DNA from: Spirochaetia bacterium | Lineage (GTDB): Bacteria; Spirochaetota; UBA4802; UBA5550 | Assembly (NCBI GenBank): GCA_031289575.1 | Contig: JAITPE010000211.1 | Location: forward strand, 1 to 5,534 | Direction: 5' to 3' | DNA length: 5,534 bases | Shown here: piece by piece, positions 1 through 5,099 of the stretch | Position numbering within the stretch: the stretch's first letter is position 1 | Layout: the number at the start of each line of letters is the position of its first letter | Translations under genes and position numbers: made by a program | Notes under the pieces: model-generated | Told to the model about the DNA's origin: nothing | The model's database searches: none | Seen by the model: the letters and a program-made list of their open reading frames with translations, nothing else

Positions 1-2
1 AT

Positions 3-92
3 ATAATAATTGAGGAGCCTGAACACTATAAATGGGCAGAAATTACTTTTAATGAAGAACGCATATATGTGGAAAGTCTGATTGCAGTATGA
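3..92 (+). CDS. 3' end of an unidentified protein gene (partial)
   Basis: An open frame enters from the left edge and runs 29 codons to TGA at 90-92. The readable tail contains EPEHYKWAEITF followed by a stretch ending IYVESLIAV. The alternation of charged and hydrophobic residues looks like a genuine beta-rich protein terminus rather than random translation. I do not recognise the family. The minus-strand SUMF1 remnant runs tail-to-tail into it: the remnant's SUMF1 similarity stops near position 118, and its last 20 or so codons are simply the antisense of this tail and the sequence just beyond it. That fits the remnant having been joined to this locus by deletion or recombination. No terminator hairpin follows the stop. 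A chance open frame of this length is quite possible, so confidence is limited. Confidence 0.4.
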   Translation: MIIEEPEHYKWAEITFNEERIYVESLIAV

Positions 93-393
93 AACAAAGC
101 CAATTATTTGCCTTAATGCCGTTGGCGCCGGGCTTTACTTTTGCCACATCCGCAATAGTTGCAACCCCGGTGTCATTAGTAGAGACACGCAATACTGCTG
201 TATAACTTGTATCGGTGTAATACACCGGCTCTTTACCGCTTAACTCGCTGTACGCGTTGCACCATACAATAGCGTCCCGCCAGCTTATATACGTTACGGG
301 GCGGGTCGCTCTTTCGGCAGCAGTACCTGCTGTGCCGGTTCCCCCAGATACAAAAGTGGGACAGAGTAAACCTGCCCCATGACGATTGGCCAA
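49..393 (-). pseudogene. SUMF1/formylglycine-generating-enzyme-like fragment (remnant)
   Basis: This is an internal piece of the SUMF1 (FGE-sulfatase) family, whose complete domain is roughly 250 residues. Residues 31-50 carry the hallmark RPVTYISWRDAIVWCNAYSE, followed by SGKEPVYYTD (52-61) and KVKPGANG (85-92), which matches the central part of treponemal family members. After GANG the usual block beginning RLPTEAEWE is missing. The reading frame instead passes through about 22 unrelated residues to a stop at 49-51, so similarity ends near position 118. The N-terminal part of the domain is also missing: the frame opens right after the TAA of the neighbouring Rpn remnant, and the only start is a TTG at 391-393 without a ribosome binding site. 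Known family members modify a cysteine/serine of sulfatases or bind peptides. This fragment cannot fold as a full domain and is most likely inactive. Confidence 0.72.
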
Positions 394-414
394 AACGTAA
401 TGCTGTTTCTGAAC

Positions 415-852
415 TTATTGCGGCTTCAGCTTTGCCTTTATTTGTTCAAGGCTGTATCCTTTTTCCATGAGGTCAAGGACTTCATCGCGGACTCGCGTTT
501 CGCCTTTTGCTTCGCCTTTCGCTTCCCACTTTGCGGTTAAGCCTGTGCTCTCAAGCACCTCTTCCAATGTCGACATTCCCATTTTTGTTACCTCCTTCAT
601 TATAAGTTTGTTTGCTCTTATAATAGTGTCCAAATACGCAATAATAATATCATCTTTAGTTCTAACATAACTTTCCGTAATAACCCTGTTCATTCTTTCC
701 GCGTCAAGATCATTGCTCAGTTCTTTGAGCCATATATTCTCTTCTGCGGAAAGCTTCTTGCTCTCAATAAGCTGAACCGGTACAATACCGCCTGTGACTA
801 TGTATATCCCTTTCCATTTCTCGTCAACTTTATAAAACCGGAAAAAATTCAT
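415..852 (-). pseudogene. C-terminal part of an Rpn/PD-(D/E)XK putative transposase family protein (5'-truncated)
   Basis: The 145-residue frame resembles the C-terminal half of the Rpn family (recombination-promoting nuclease, also annotated 'putative transposase', TIGR01784-like), common in treponemes. Recognisable pieces are FRFYKVDEKWKGIYIV near the start, a helical middle (AEENIWLKELSNDL), TLEEVLESTGLTAKWEAKGE near residues 95-114, and a helical end DLMEKGYSLEQIKAKLKPQ. Full-length members are usually near 300 residues and have the nuclease core in the N-terminal half. Here the sequence before FRFYKVD is not family-like, an in-frame TAA lies four codons upstream of the ATG, and there is no ribosome binding site. 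The gene therefore appears to have lost its catalytic half. The body is uninterrupted, so decay is recent or the C-terminal segment is still used. A short independent gene is the alternative reading. Confidence 0.68.
499..534 (-). repeat. Tandem 12-bp repeat encoding AKWE-AKGE-AKGE
   Basis: On the + strand the units read TTCGCCTTTTGC (499-510), TTCGCCTTTCGC (511-522) and a diverged TTCCCACTTTGC (523-534). On the minus strand they encode Ala-Lys-Gly/Trp-Glu units in the Rpn-family remnant. Members of this family often carry Gly-Glu-Ala-Lys/Arg type units here in differing copy number, so the array is a likely site of slippage. Confidence 0.75.
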
Positions 853-878
853 TTTCTGCTGTTATTGGCGGGTTTTAC

Positions 879-896
879 TCTATTTTGGGAAATAGA
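879..896. repeat. 7-bp perfect inverted repeat upstream of the rpoN promoter
   Basis: TCTATTT-TGGG-AAATAGA forms a perfect 7-bp stem with a 4-nt loop, 54 bp upstream of the -35 box and just beyond the start of the Rpn remnant. It could be a protein binding site or a weak AT-rich hairpin. A stem of this length is also expected by chance, and there is no U-run that would make it a terminator. The rest of the 853-986 gap holds only the promoter. Confidence 0.25.
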
Positions 897-950
897 CTGT
901 TGGATGGCGTCAGTGGCGAACCGCGTTTTGCACTTATTTTAATTTTTATC

Positions 951-982
951 TTGACAAGCTCTTTTTAGACCTACAGTATAAT
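951..982 (+). promoter_or_regulatory. Sigma-70-type promoter for the rpoN operon
   Basis: A perfect TTGACA (951-956) and a perfect TATAAT (977-982) are present, in an AT-rich stretch. The spacer is 20 bp, longer than the usual 16-18, so the pair may be weak or may need an activator; TACAGT (972-977) with a 15-bp spacer is a poorer alternative -10. With TATAAT as -10, transcription would start near 989. That lies after the ATG at 987 and before the ATG at 1017, giving the latter a leader of roughly 28 nt. This is the only promoter-like sequence I see ahead of the six-gene string. Confidence 0.6.
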
Positions 983-1006
983 CCATATGGCGGATAATTT
1001 CGTTCC

Positions 1007-1011
1007 CGGAG
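1007..1011 (+). promoter_or_regulatory. Ribosome binding site that decides the rpoN start
   Basis: CGGAG lies with its GGAG core at 1008-1011, five bases before the ATG at 1017. The competing ATG at 987 has no purine-rich site upstream and overlaps the expected transcription start, so this site supports the shorter rpoN product. Confidence 0.65.
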
Positions 1012-1016
1012 CATAT

Positions 1017-2402
1017 ATGACGCTTTATCTCGGTCTCGAACAGTCGCAAAAACTTTCCATGACACAGAGCCTGAGGCAGTCTATTGAGATGCTTCAGTTG
1101 TCAACCGTGGAGCTGGCCGAGAAAATAGCGGCCGAGCTTTTGGAAAATCCTGTGCTTGAGGAGGCCTCCCCGGCCGATCTTGCGGATGCGGAAATCTCCG
1201 CGAACAGGAGTGACGACTATTCGTTCTATGAAGGGGCGCGTCAATATCAGTCATCTTCGGCGGGCTCCGATAAAAAGCAGCGGTTCATTGAAAATATAGT
1301 TTCTGAAAGCGAGTCGCTGAGCGCTCATTTACTCGCGCAGTCTGTTCTTGTTGTTGTTCCCGCTGATGATGAAAAGCGTTCACTCATGCAAGAGATTATT
1401 ACGTCCCTTGATTCGGACGGTTTTTTTACGGCCGGTATCGAAGAGACCGCGCTTGAACACAATATGTCCCCTGAGGACGTACGGGATGTCATATCAGCCA
1501 TACAAGCCTTTGACCCTTTAGGCTGCGCCTCATCTTGTGTAAATGAAAGCCTTCTTGTGCAGGCGAAAAACCGCTATCCCGAAGACAAGCTTCTTCACGG
1601 CATTATAGCAAAATATTTTGCCGATGTTGAAAGGCTCAATTACGATGCAATAGCCGCAAAGCTCAAGGTTGATGCCGCATCGGTCAGGGAAAAGGGGAGG
1701 ATTATCCAAACACTCGACCCTTTTCCGGGACGCGGTTTCTCGAAGAGCGAAACGGCATACATTATTCCCGATGCCGATGTAAAATTATTTGACGATCAGC
1801 TCATCATAACGCTGAACGATGAATGGATTCCCAAAATCAACATTGACTCATATTATACAAAGCTCGCGAAAAATAAAAGCATCACGAAAGAACAAAAAGA
1901 ATACATTCAGGAAAAATTGCAGTCGGCTAAGTATTTTATTGGAAACATATCTAACAGAAGGAATACCTTATTAAACGCGGTGAGGTATGTGATGGAGTAT
2001 CAGATTGATTTTCTTCGCAACGGACGCGGAAACCTGAAGCCGCTTACCATGGCGGCGGCCGCGTCCGCTCTGGGCGTTCATGAATCTACCGTCAGCAGAA
2101 TCGCGAGCGGCAAGTACATTCAAACGCCGAGGGGCGTTTTCAAGATGAAGCACTTTTTTGTTTCCGCCTTCAGCCCCGAGGACGAAGCACAGTCGGCCGA
2201 CAGGGTTAGGTGCGAGATTATGTCTATGATAGGCGCCGAAGATCCTGCCTATCCCTTGATTGATGAGGATATAGCGTTGAGACTTAAAGAGCTTGGCATT
2301 GACGCGGCGCGCAGAACAGTCGCCAAGTACCGCGGCAAGATGAACATTCCTTCCGCGGGAATGAGAAAAAAAATAAATATGATGAAATTTGAGGAGGCCT
2401 GA
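1017..2402 (+). CDS. rpoN: RNA polymerase sigma-54 factor RpoN
   Basis: Sigma-54 binds core RNA polymerase and directs it to -24/-12 promoters, opened by AAA+ activator ATPases. The 461-residue product is near the usual family length. Residues 1-49 are the glutamine-rich region I (LGLEQSQKLSMTQSLRQSIE...), which contacts activators. A variable acidic, serine-rich region II spans about 50-90. The core-binding domain includes LDSDGFF (131-137), FDPLGCASS (165-173) and LDPFPG (233-238). The helix-turn-helix carries GVHESTVSR (353-361) and KYIQTPRGVF (366-375). The C-terminal RpoN box ARRTVAKYR (431-439; bases 2307-2333) contacts the -24 element and is intact. The start at 1017 is chosen because family members begin at MxxxLGL, because of the GGAG site, and because the promoter would not include the ATG at 987. 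It is the first gene of the operon, ending 2 nt before hpf. All key parts are present, so it should be functional. Confidence 0.97.
   Translation: MTLYLGLEQSQKLSMTQSLRQSIEMLQLSTVELAEKIAAELLENPVLEEASPADLADAEISANRSDDYSFYEGARQYQSSSAGSDKKQRFIENIVSESESLSAHLLAQSVLVVVPADDEKRSLMQEIITSLDSDGFFTAGIEETALEHNMSPEDVRDVISAIQAFDPLGCASSCVNESLLVQAKNRYPEDKLLHGIIAKYFADVERLNYDAIAAKLKVDAASVREKGRIIQTLDPFPGRGFSKSETAYIIPDADVKLFDDQLIITLNDEWIPKINIDSYYTKLAKNKSITKEQKEYIQEKLQSAKYFIGNISNRRNTLLNAVRYVMEYQIDFLRNGRGNLKPLTMAAAASALGVHESTVSRIASGKYIQTPRGVFKMKHFFVSAFSPEDEAQSADRVRCEIMSMIGAEDPAYPLIDEDIALRLKELGIDAARRTVAKYRGKMNIPSAGMRKKINMMKFEEA
2391..2397 (+). promoter_or_regulatory. Strong ribosome binding site of hpf inside the rpoN end
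   Basis: GAGGAGG lies seven bases before the hpf ATG at 2405 and doubles as the last Glu-Glu-Ala codons of rpoN. It is the strongest Shine-Dalgarno match in the operon, suggesting that hpf is translated efficiently on its own account. The downstream genes hprK, ptsH and the UDG-like gene have only weak sites and depend more on coupling. Confidence 0.8.
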
Positions 2403-2404
2403 GC

Positions 2405-3220
2405 ATGAATATTATTGTAACCGGAAGACACATTACTGTAGCCGACGGAATCAGAGAGTATGCCGAAAAAAAGATTGAGAAACTTGAAGTCTATTTTAAC
2501 CAAACAGTTAATGTGCGTGTTATTCTAAACCTTGGGAAGATTGACCGCACGGCCGAAATCACAATCAACGGTGACGGAACGCAGTTCTACGGCAAGGAAA
2601 AAGGAGAAACTTTTTTTGCCGCCATAGATTTGCTTGTCGAAAAAATAGACAAGCAAATCGTAAAGTACAAGAACAGGAGCCAGGCTCACAGGGGCCCAAG
2701 AAACGAGATTCCGTCATCGCTTCTTTTGTTTGGTACCGAACCCGATGTTCCGGAGCGCGAAGTAAAATTGGTTGAGGTGAGCAACAAACCCCAGGACAGA
2801 ATAGAAGCATATCTGCAGATGAAAAATGACCAAAGGGATTTTACTCTTTTTAAGCAGGAAGTCAACGCGGTGAACAGCAGCGTTGACTTTGCCAACAAGC
2901 GCTACGCTGTTTTGTATAAAGACAGCGGCAGCTTTAAGATGACGGAGATTCCCTTTGAGCTAATCAAGAATCACGATTTCGATGACGCGTCTTTCGTTGA
3001 ATACGAGCTTGACATTAAAGATGAATCTCCGGTTCATCCTGTTATAGACTTTAAGGAAACAGGAAAGTCAAGCATTAAGCTGATGACTCTGTCGGAGGCT
3101 TTTGACGAACTTGATAAAAACGGGGCAGGGTACCTTCCGTTTTTTAACTTAGAATCCGAGTACCTCAATATTGTTTACAAAAACGGAAAGGACTTTGCGG
3201 TTATGATGCCGGCTGTATAA
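2405..3220 (+). CDS. hpf: Long-form ribosome hibernation promoting factor (HPF/S30AE) with an extra central module
   Basis: HPF binds the decoding centre of the 30S subunit; long forms dimerise through a C-terminal domain to build inactive 100S ribosomes. Residues 1-93 are a clear S30AE domain (NIIVTGRHITVADGIREYAE, later DGTQFYGKEKGETFFAAID). Residues 222-271 fit the small S30AE C-terminal dimerisation domain (LMTLSEAFDEL, PFFNLESEYLNIVYKNGKDF). Long HPFs are commonly about 180-200 residues, whereas this one has 271. The extra segment at 118-215 contains EAYLQMKNDQRDFTLFK and RYAVLYKDSGSFKMTEIP (134-183), which lines up with the terminal domain (231-269) and may be a duplicated copy. The start has an excellent ribosome binding site. 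The gene sits 2 nt after rpoN and 1 nt before hprK, the same association with rpoN seen in proteobacteria. Function is secure; the role of the extra module is inferred. Confidence 0.95.
   Translation: MNIIVTGRHITVADGIREYAEKKIEKLEVYFNQTVNVRVILNLGKIDRTAEITINGDGTQFYGKEKGETFFAAIDLLVEKIDKQIVKYKNRSQAHRGPRNEIPSSLLLFGTEPDVPEREVKLVEVSNKPQDRIEAYLQMKNDQRDFTLFKQEVNAVNSSVDFANKRYAVLYKDSGSFKMTEIPFELIKNHDFDDASFVEYELDIKDESPVHPVIDFKETGKSSIKLMTLSEAFDELDKNGAGYLPFFNLESEYLNIVYKNGKDFAVMMPAV
2591..2620 (+). repeat. Imperfect hairpin within hpf (11 bp with a 2-nt bulge)
   Basis: GGCAA and AAAAAG in the 5' arm (2591-2595, 2598-2603) can pair with CTTTTT and TTGCC (2610-2620), leaving GG bulged and a GAGAAA loop. It lies only 6 nt before the perfect 12-bp hairpin at 2627-2659, so the two would form tandem stem-loops in the hpf mRNA. 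The A- and T-runs make chance pairing easier. Confidence 0.35.
2627..2659. repeat. Perfect 12-bp inverted repeat in the hpf coding sequence
   Basis: GATTTGCTTGTC (2627-2638) is the exact reverse complement of GACAAGCAAATC (2648-2659), with a 9-nt loop GAAAAAATA. It lies in the codons for the last helix of the S30AE domain (about residues 75-85). There is no T-run after it, so it is not an ordinary terminator. A stem this long with a short loop is rare by chance in 5.5 kb. Possible roles are an mRNA structure modulating translation or decay, or a quasi-palindrome perfected by template switching. Confidence 0.7.
2859..2889. repeat. Perfect 10-bp inverted repeat in the hpf coding sequence
   Basis: AAGTCAACGC (2859-2868) pairs exactly with GCGTTGACTT (2880-2889) across an 11-nt loop, and a further G-U pair (2858/2890) is possible in RNA. 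It falls in the codons joining the two halves of the extra central module of HPF (about residues 152-162), an Asn/Ser/Val-rich stretch with no clear family pattern. No T-run follows. Confidence 0.6.
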
Positions 3221-3221
3221 A

Positions 3222-4166
3222 ATGAAGAAACAGGTTTATGTTAACATTTTCCTTGAAACCGGCTTGAGGGTCGATCCGCGCATAACGCTGATTGCCGGAG
3301 AGTCCGGCCTTTCCAAGGAAATAAAAATAAGCGAGATGAACCGGCCCGGCCTCGCGCTTGCCGGTTTCTATGACTTTTTTGCCTATGACCGCATTCAAAT
3401 ATTCGGCCTGGGGGAAGCCGCTTACATGAAACAGCTTCCCCCTGAGCAGAAACGAAACGTTTACGAAAAGTTTTTTTCTTATGATATTCTCTGCTGCATC
3501 TTTACCCACAGTGAAAGGCCCGATGAGCTTTTTTGCAAAATGGCCGACGAGAACGGCGTATCGGTATTTGTAACAGAGAGGAAGACAACCAATTTTGTCG
3601 GGCTGCTCACTCATCTGCTTTACAATCTTTTCGCGCCCGCTATCTCGGTTCATGCCACATTGGTTGAGGTTTTCGGCATTGGGATCATGCTCATGGGAAA
3701 AAGCGGAGTCGGCAAAAGCGAGTGCGCGCTTGAGCTTCTCGAACGCGGGCATAAGCTTGTTGCCGACGATGTGGTTGAGATAAAAAAAGTTGATGAAGTT
3801 TTGCTTGTAGGAAACCGTACCGATATTTTGAAACACTATATGGAAATACGCGGCCTTGGAATAATCAATGTTCAGGATATTTTCGGCATAAGATCTGTGC
3901 GTAACAAAAAACGCATAGAACTTGTCGCGTCTCTTGAGGAATGGGATGACACGAAGGAATATGAAAGGCTGGGACTTGATGAAAACACATATCCTATTTT
4001 GGATATTAAGCTGCCTCTCATTACCGTTCCTGTAAGGCCGGGGCGCAACATTCCTGTTATAATTGAGGCTGCCGCGCTTAATCAGCATCTCAAAAAATTG
4101 GGAATCAATTCGGCGCAGCAGCTTGATGAAAGGCTAAAGAACTTGATGGAAAAGAAAAATGGTTAA
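3222..4166 (+). CDS. hprK: HPr kinase/phosphorylase
   Basis: HprK phosphorylates HPr on Ser46 using ATP or pyrophosphate and reverses the reaction with phosphate, tuning carbon regulation. The 314-residue product is of normal length. The N-terminal domain (1-125) shows LIAGESGLSKEIKISEMNRP (23-42). The catalytic domain carries His144 in SVHATLVEVFG, the Walker A loop GKSGVGKS (159-166), RGHKLVADD (175-183) with the acidic catalytic pair, and the family signature EIRGLGIINVQDIFG (208-222). VRPGRNIPVIIEAAALNQ (271-288) closes the domain. The residue after the catalytic His is Ala, where Gly is the common form. The start lies 1 nt after the hpf stop with no good ribosome binding site, so translational coupling is likely. 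The end overlaps ptsH, the substrate gene, by 8 nt. All catalytic residues appear intact. Confidence 0.96.
   Translation: MKKQVYVNIFLETGLRVDPRITLIAGESGLSKEIKISEMNRPGLALAGFYDFFAYDRIQIFGLGEAAYMKQLPPEQKRNVYEKFFSYDILCCIFTHSERPDELFCKMADENGVSVFVTERKTTNFVGLLTHLLYNLFAPAISVHATLVEVFGIGIMLMGKSGVGKSECALELLERGHKLVADDVVEIKKVDEVLLVGNRTDILKHYMEIRGLGIINVQDIFGIRSVRNKKRIELVASLEEWDDTKEYERLGLDENTYPILDIKLPLITVPVRPGRNIPVIIEAAALNQHLKKLGINSAQQLDERLKNLMEKKNG
3410..3442. repeat. GC-rich 9-bp inverted repeat in hprK
   Basis: GGGGGAAGC (3410-3418) is the exact complement of GCTTCCCCC (3434-3442) across a 15-nt loop. The five G-C pairs would make it stable in mRNA. It is within codons for about residues 63-74 of the N-terminal domain. 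A stem of this length and loop could arise by chance in a window this size. Confidence 0.4.
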
Positions 4167-4425
4167 AAGAGAAGTAAAGGTTACCGGAGACGCGGGCGTT
4201 CACGCAAGGCCTGCCATGATGCTTGTCCGCGAGGCAATGAAGTACGAATGTTCGGTCAAGCTTGTAAAGGATGATGTTGAGGCCGACTGCAAGTCCATAA
4301 TGTCGGTGCTTGGGCTTGCCATTATACCGGGCACCCTTCTTGAAATCCTTGCCGACGGAGCCGACGAAGAGAAGGTTGTGAATAATATTGTTTCCATGAT
4401 CGAATCCAATTTCAGCATGAACTAA
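4159..4425 (+). CDS. ptsH: Phosphocarrier protein HPr
   Basis: HPr is the small cytosolic phosphocarrier of the phosphotransferase system. The 88-residue length is typical. Residues 13-19 read GVHARPA with the phospho-accepting His15, Arg17 and Pro18. Ser46 in CKSIM is the HprK target site, so both the transport-type and the regulatory phosphorylation sites are present. The start overlaps the last 8 nt of hprK, with only a weak GGAAAAG upstream, and the stop TAA shares one base with the next ATG (TAATG), so its expression is tied to that of hprK. No enzyme I, EIIA or permease gene is in the window. Treponema denticola has been described as having HPr phosphoryl transfer without sugar permeases, so a regulatory role is likely. 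This is not a nitrogen-type NPr that lacks the Ser site. Confidence 0.96.
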   Translation: MVKREVKVTGDAGVHARPAMMLVREAMKYECSVKLVKDDVEADCKSIMSVLGLAIIPGTLLEILADGADEEKVVNNIVSMIESNFSMN

Positions 4426-5099
4426 TGCGCCGCTTTATGGATACACCTGAATACAGCGCCTTGTCTCAACTTGTGAAGGACCCGTATTTCGGAAAAAGGC
4501 TTGTCTTTTTCCGAAATGAAAGCGAGGCCGATTTTTTGCGCTCATGGCTCTCCGCGGAAAAAAAGAAAGATGCCGCTCCGCTCCTTATGGCCGATTTGCC
4601 GGAGCTTGGTTCGTTTGTAAAAAATTGTTCCAAATGCGGCGCGGCTTTTAATAAAAAAAACGGGATCGGCTCCGGCAAGAACGGACTAATGGTAGTTCTT
4701 CATTCGCCATTGATGATCGGGCGGGAGATTCAGCTTTACAGAAAGGAGTCATCGGACATGTTGAAGCGGATAATATCAGCCATGAATCTTTCTTTCGGCG
4801 AGTGCTACATCACCAACATGATTAAATGCGAATCCGCGGATCTTCTCGTGAAGCCAAGCGAAATGATCACAAACTGTCTCTCTCTTCTTGAAAAAGAATT
4901 GGATCTGCTCAAGCCCAAAATAGTTGTTGTTATGGGAGAGATTCATCCCTTGCAAAAAATAGTTAACGCAAGCAGGGGCGTGTTCTGGTTCGACATAGCT
5001 CACCCGCTTTCCATGGTCAAAAATCCCGAACTCAAAAGAGACGCGTGGGGAACCCTAAAAAAAATTATCGCTAAGATGAAAGAGTCCGAGATTGTCTGA
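4425..5099 (+). CDS. Family-4-type uracil-DNA glycosylase-like iron-sulfur protein with altered active site
   Basis: The fold assignment rests on the family-4 UDG pattern. Cys68 and Cys71 (CSKC), Cys135 (ITNMIKC) and Cys151 (TNCLSLLEKEL) have the spacing of the 4Fe-4S ligands. LLKPKIVVVMGEIHPLQKI (161-179) matches the central strand, and AHPLSMVKNPELKRDAW (192-208) matches the C-terminal HP motif and end. Canonical enzymes remove uracil from DNA. The first catalytic motif, normally GEAPG followed by a GxPFVG block, is here only LHSPLMIGREIQLYRK (92-107), while Asn131 and His193 are kept. Activity is therefore doubtful. The roughly 67 residues before the first Cys are longer than usual and unrecognised. 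The length of 224 residues is within family range. The ATG overlaps the ptsH stop by one base. Position next to priA suggests a DNA-maintenance role. Confidence 0.82.
   Translation: MRRFMDTPEYSALSQLVKDPYFGKRLVFFRNESEADFLRSWLSAEKKKDAAPLLMADLPELGSFVKNCSKCGAAFNKKNGIGSGKNGLMVVLHSPLMIGREIQLYRKESSDMLKRIISAMNLSFGECYITNMIKCESADLLVKPSEMITNCLSLLEKELDLLKPKIVVVMGEIHPLQKIVNASRGVFWFDIAHPLSMVKNPELKRDAWGTLKKIIAKMKESEIV
4486..4517. repeat. Perfect 13-bp inverted repeat early in the UDG-like gene
   Basis: ATTTCGGAAAAAG (4486-4498) is the exact reverse complement of CTTTTTCCGAAAT (4505-4517), with a 6-nt loop GCTTGT. It begins 61 nt after the ATG of the UDG-like gene and the ptsH stop, and encodes residues about 21-31 (YFGKRLVFFRN). 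No T-run follows, so it lacks the classic intrinsic terminator form. It is well placed to block 3' exonuclease decay, marking the end of a stable hpf-hprK-ptsH message and lowering expression of the genes beyond. Both strands would form the same structure. Confidence 0.75.

Noticed and set aside
385..852. An intact transposon or insertion sequence around the Rpn-family fragment
   Set aside because: No terminal inverted repeats or target duplication could be found, the catalytic half is missing, and Rpn proteins are not classical IS transposases.
914..932. Possible sigma-54 promoter (TGGC ... TTGCA) upstream of rpoN
   Set aside because: The GG and GC doublets are separated by 13 bases instead of the required 10, and other GG placements in 902-916 give no GC at the right distance.
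1608..1621. 14-nt palindrome GCAAAATATTTTGC in rpoN, and 12-nt palindrome AATGTCGACATT at 566-577
   Set aside because: Palindromes of these lengths are expected about once per window by chance and have no loop, so they form poor hairpins; neither lies in a regulatory position.
3201..4088. Long open frame on the minus strand opposite hprK (about 295 codons)
   Set aside because: It lies almost wholly antisense to hprK, whose catalytic motifs are intact; its translation has no recognisable domain and no ribosome binding site. It is a codon-use shadow.
4486..4517. Reading the 13-bp hairpin as an intrinsic terminator
   Set aside because: No T-run follows the 3' arm, the T-run is inside the stem, and the reading frame continues through it into conserved UDG-like sequence.
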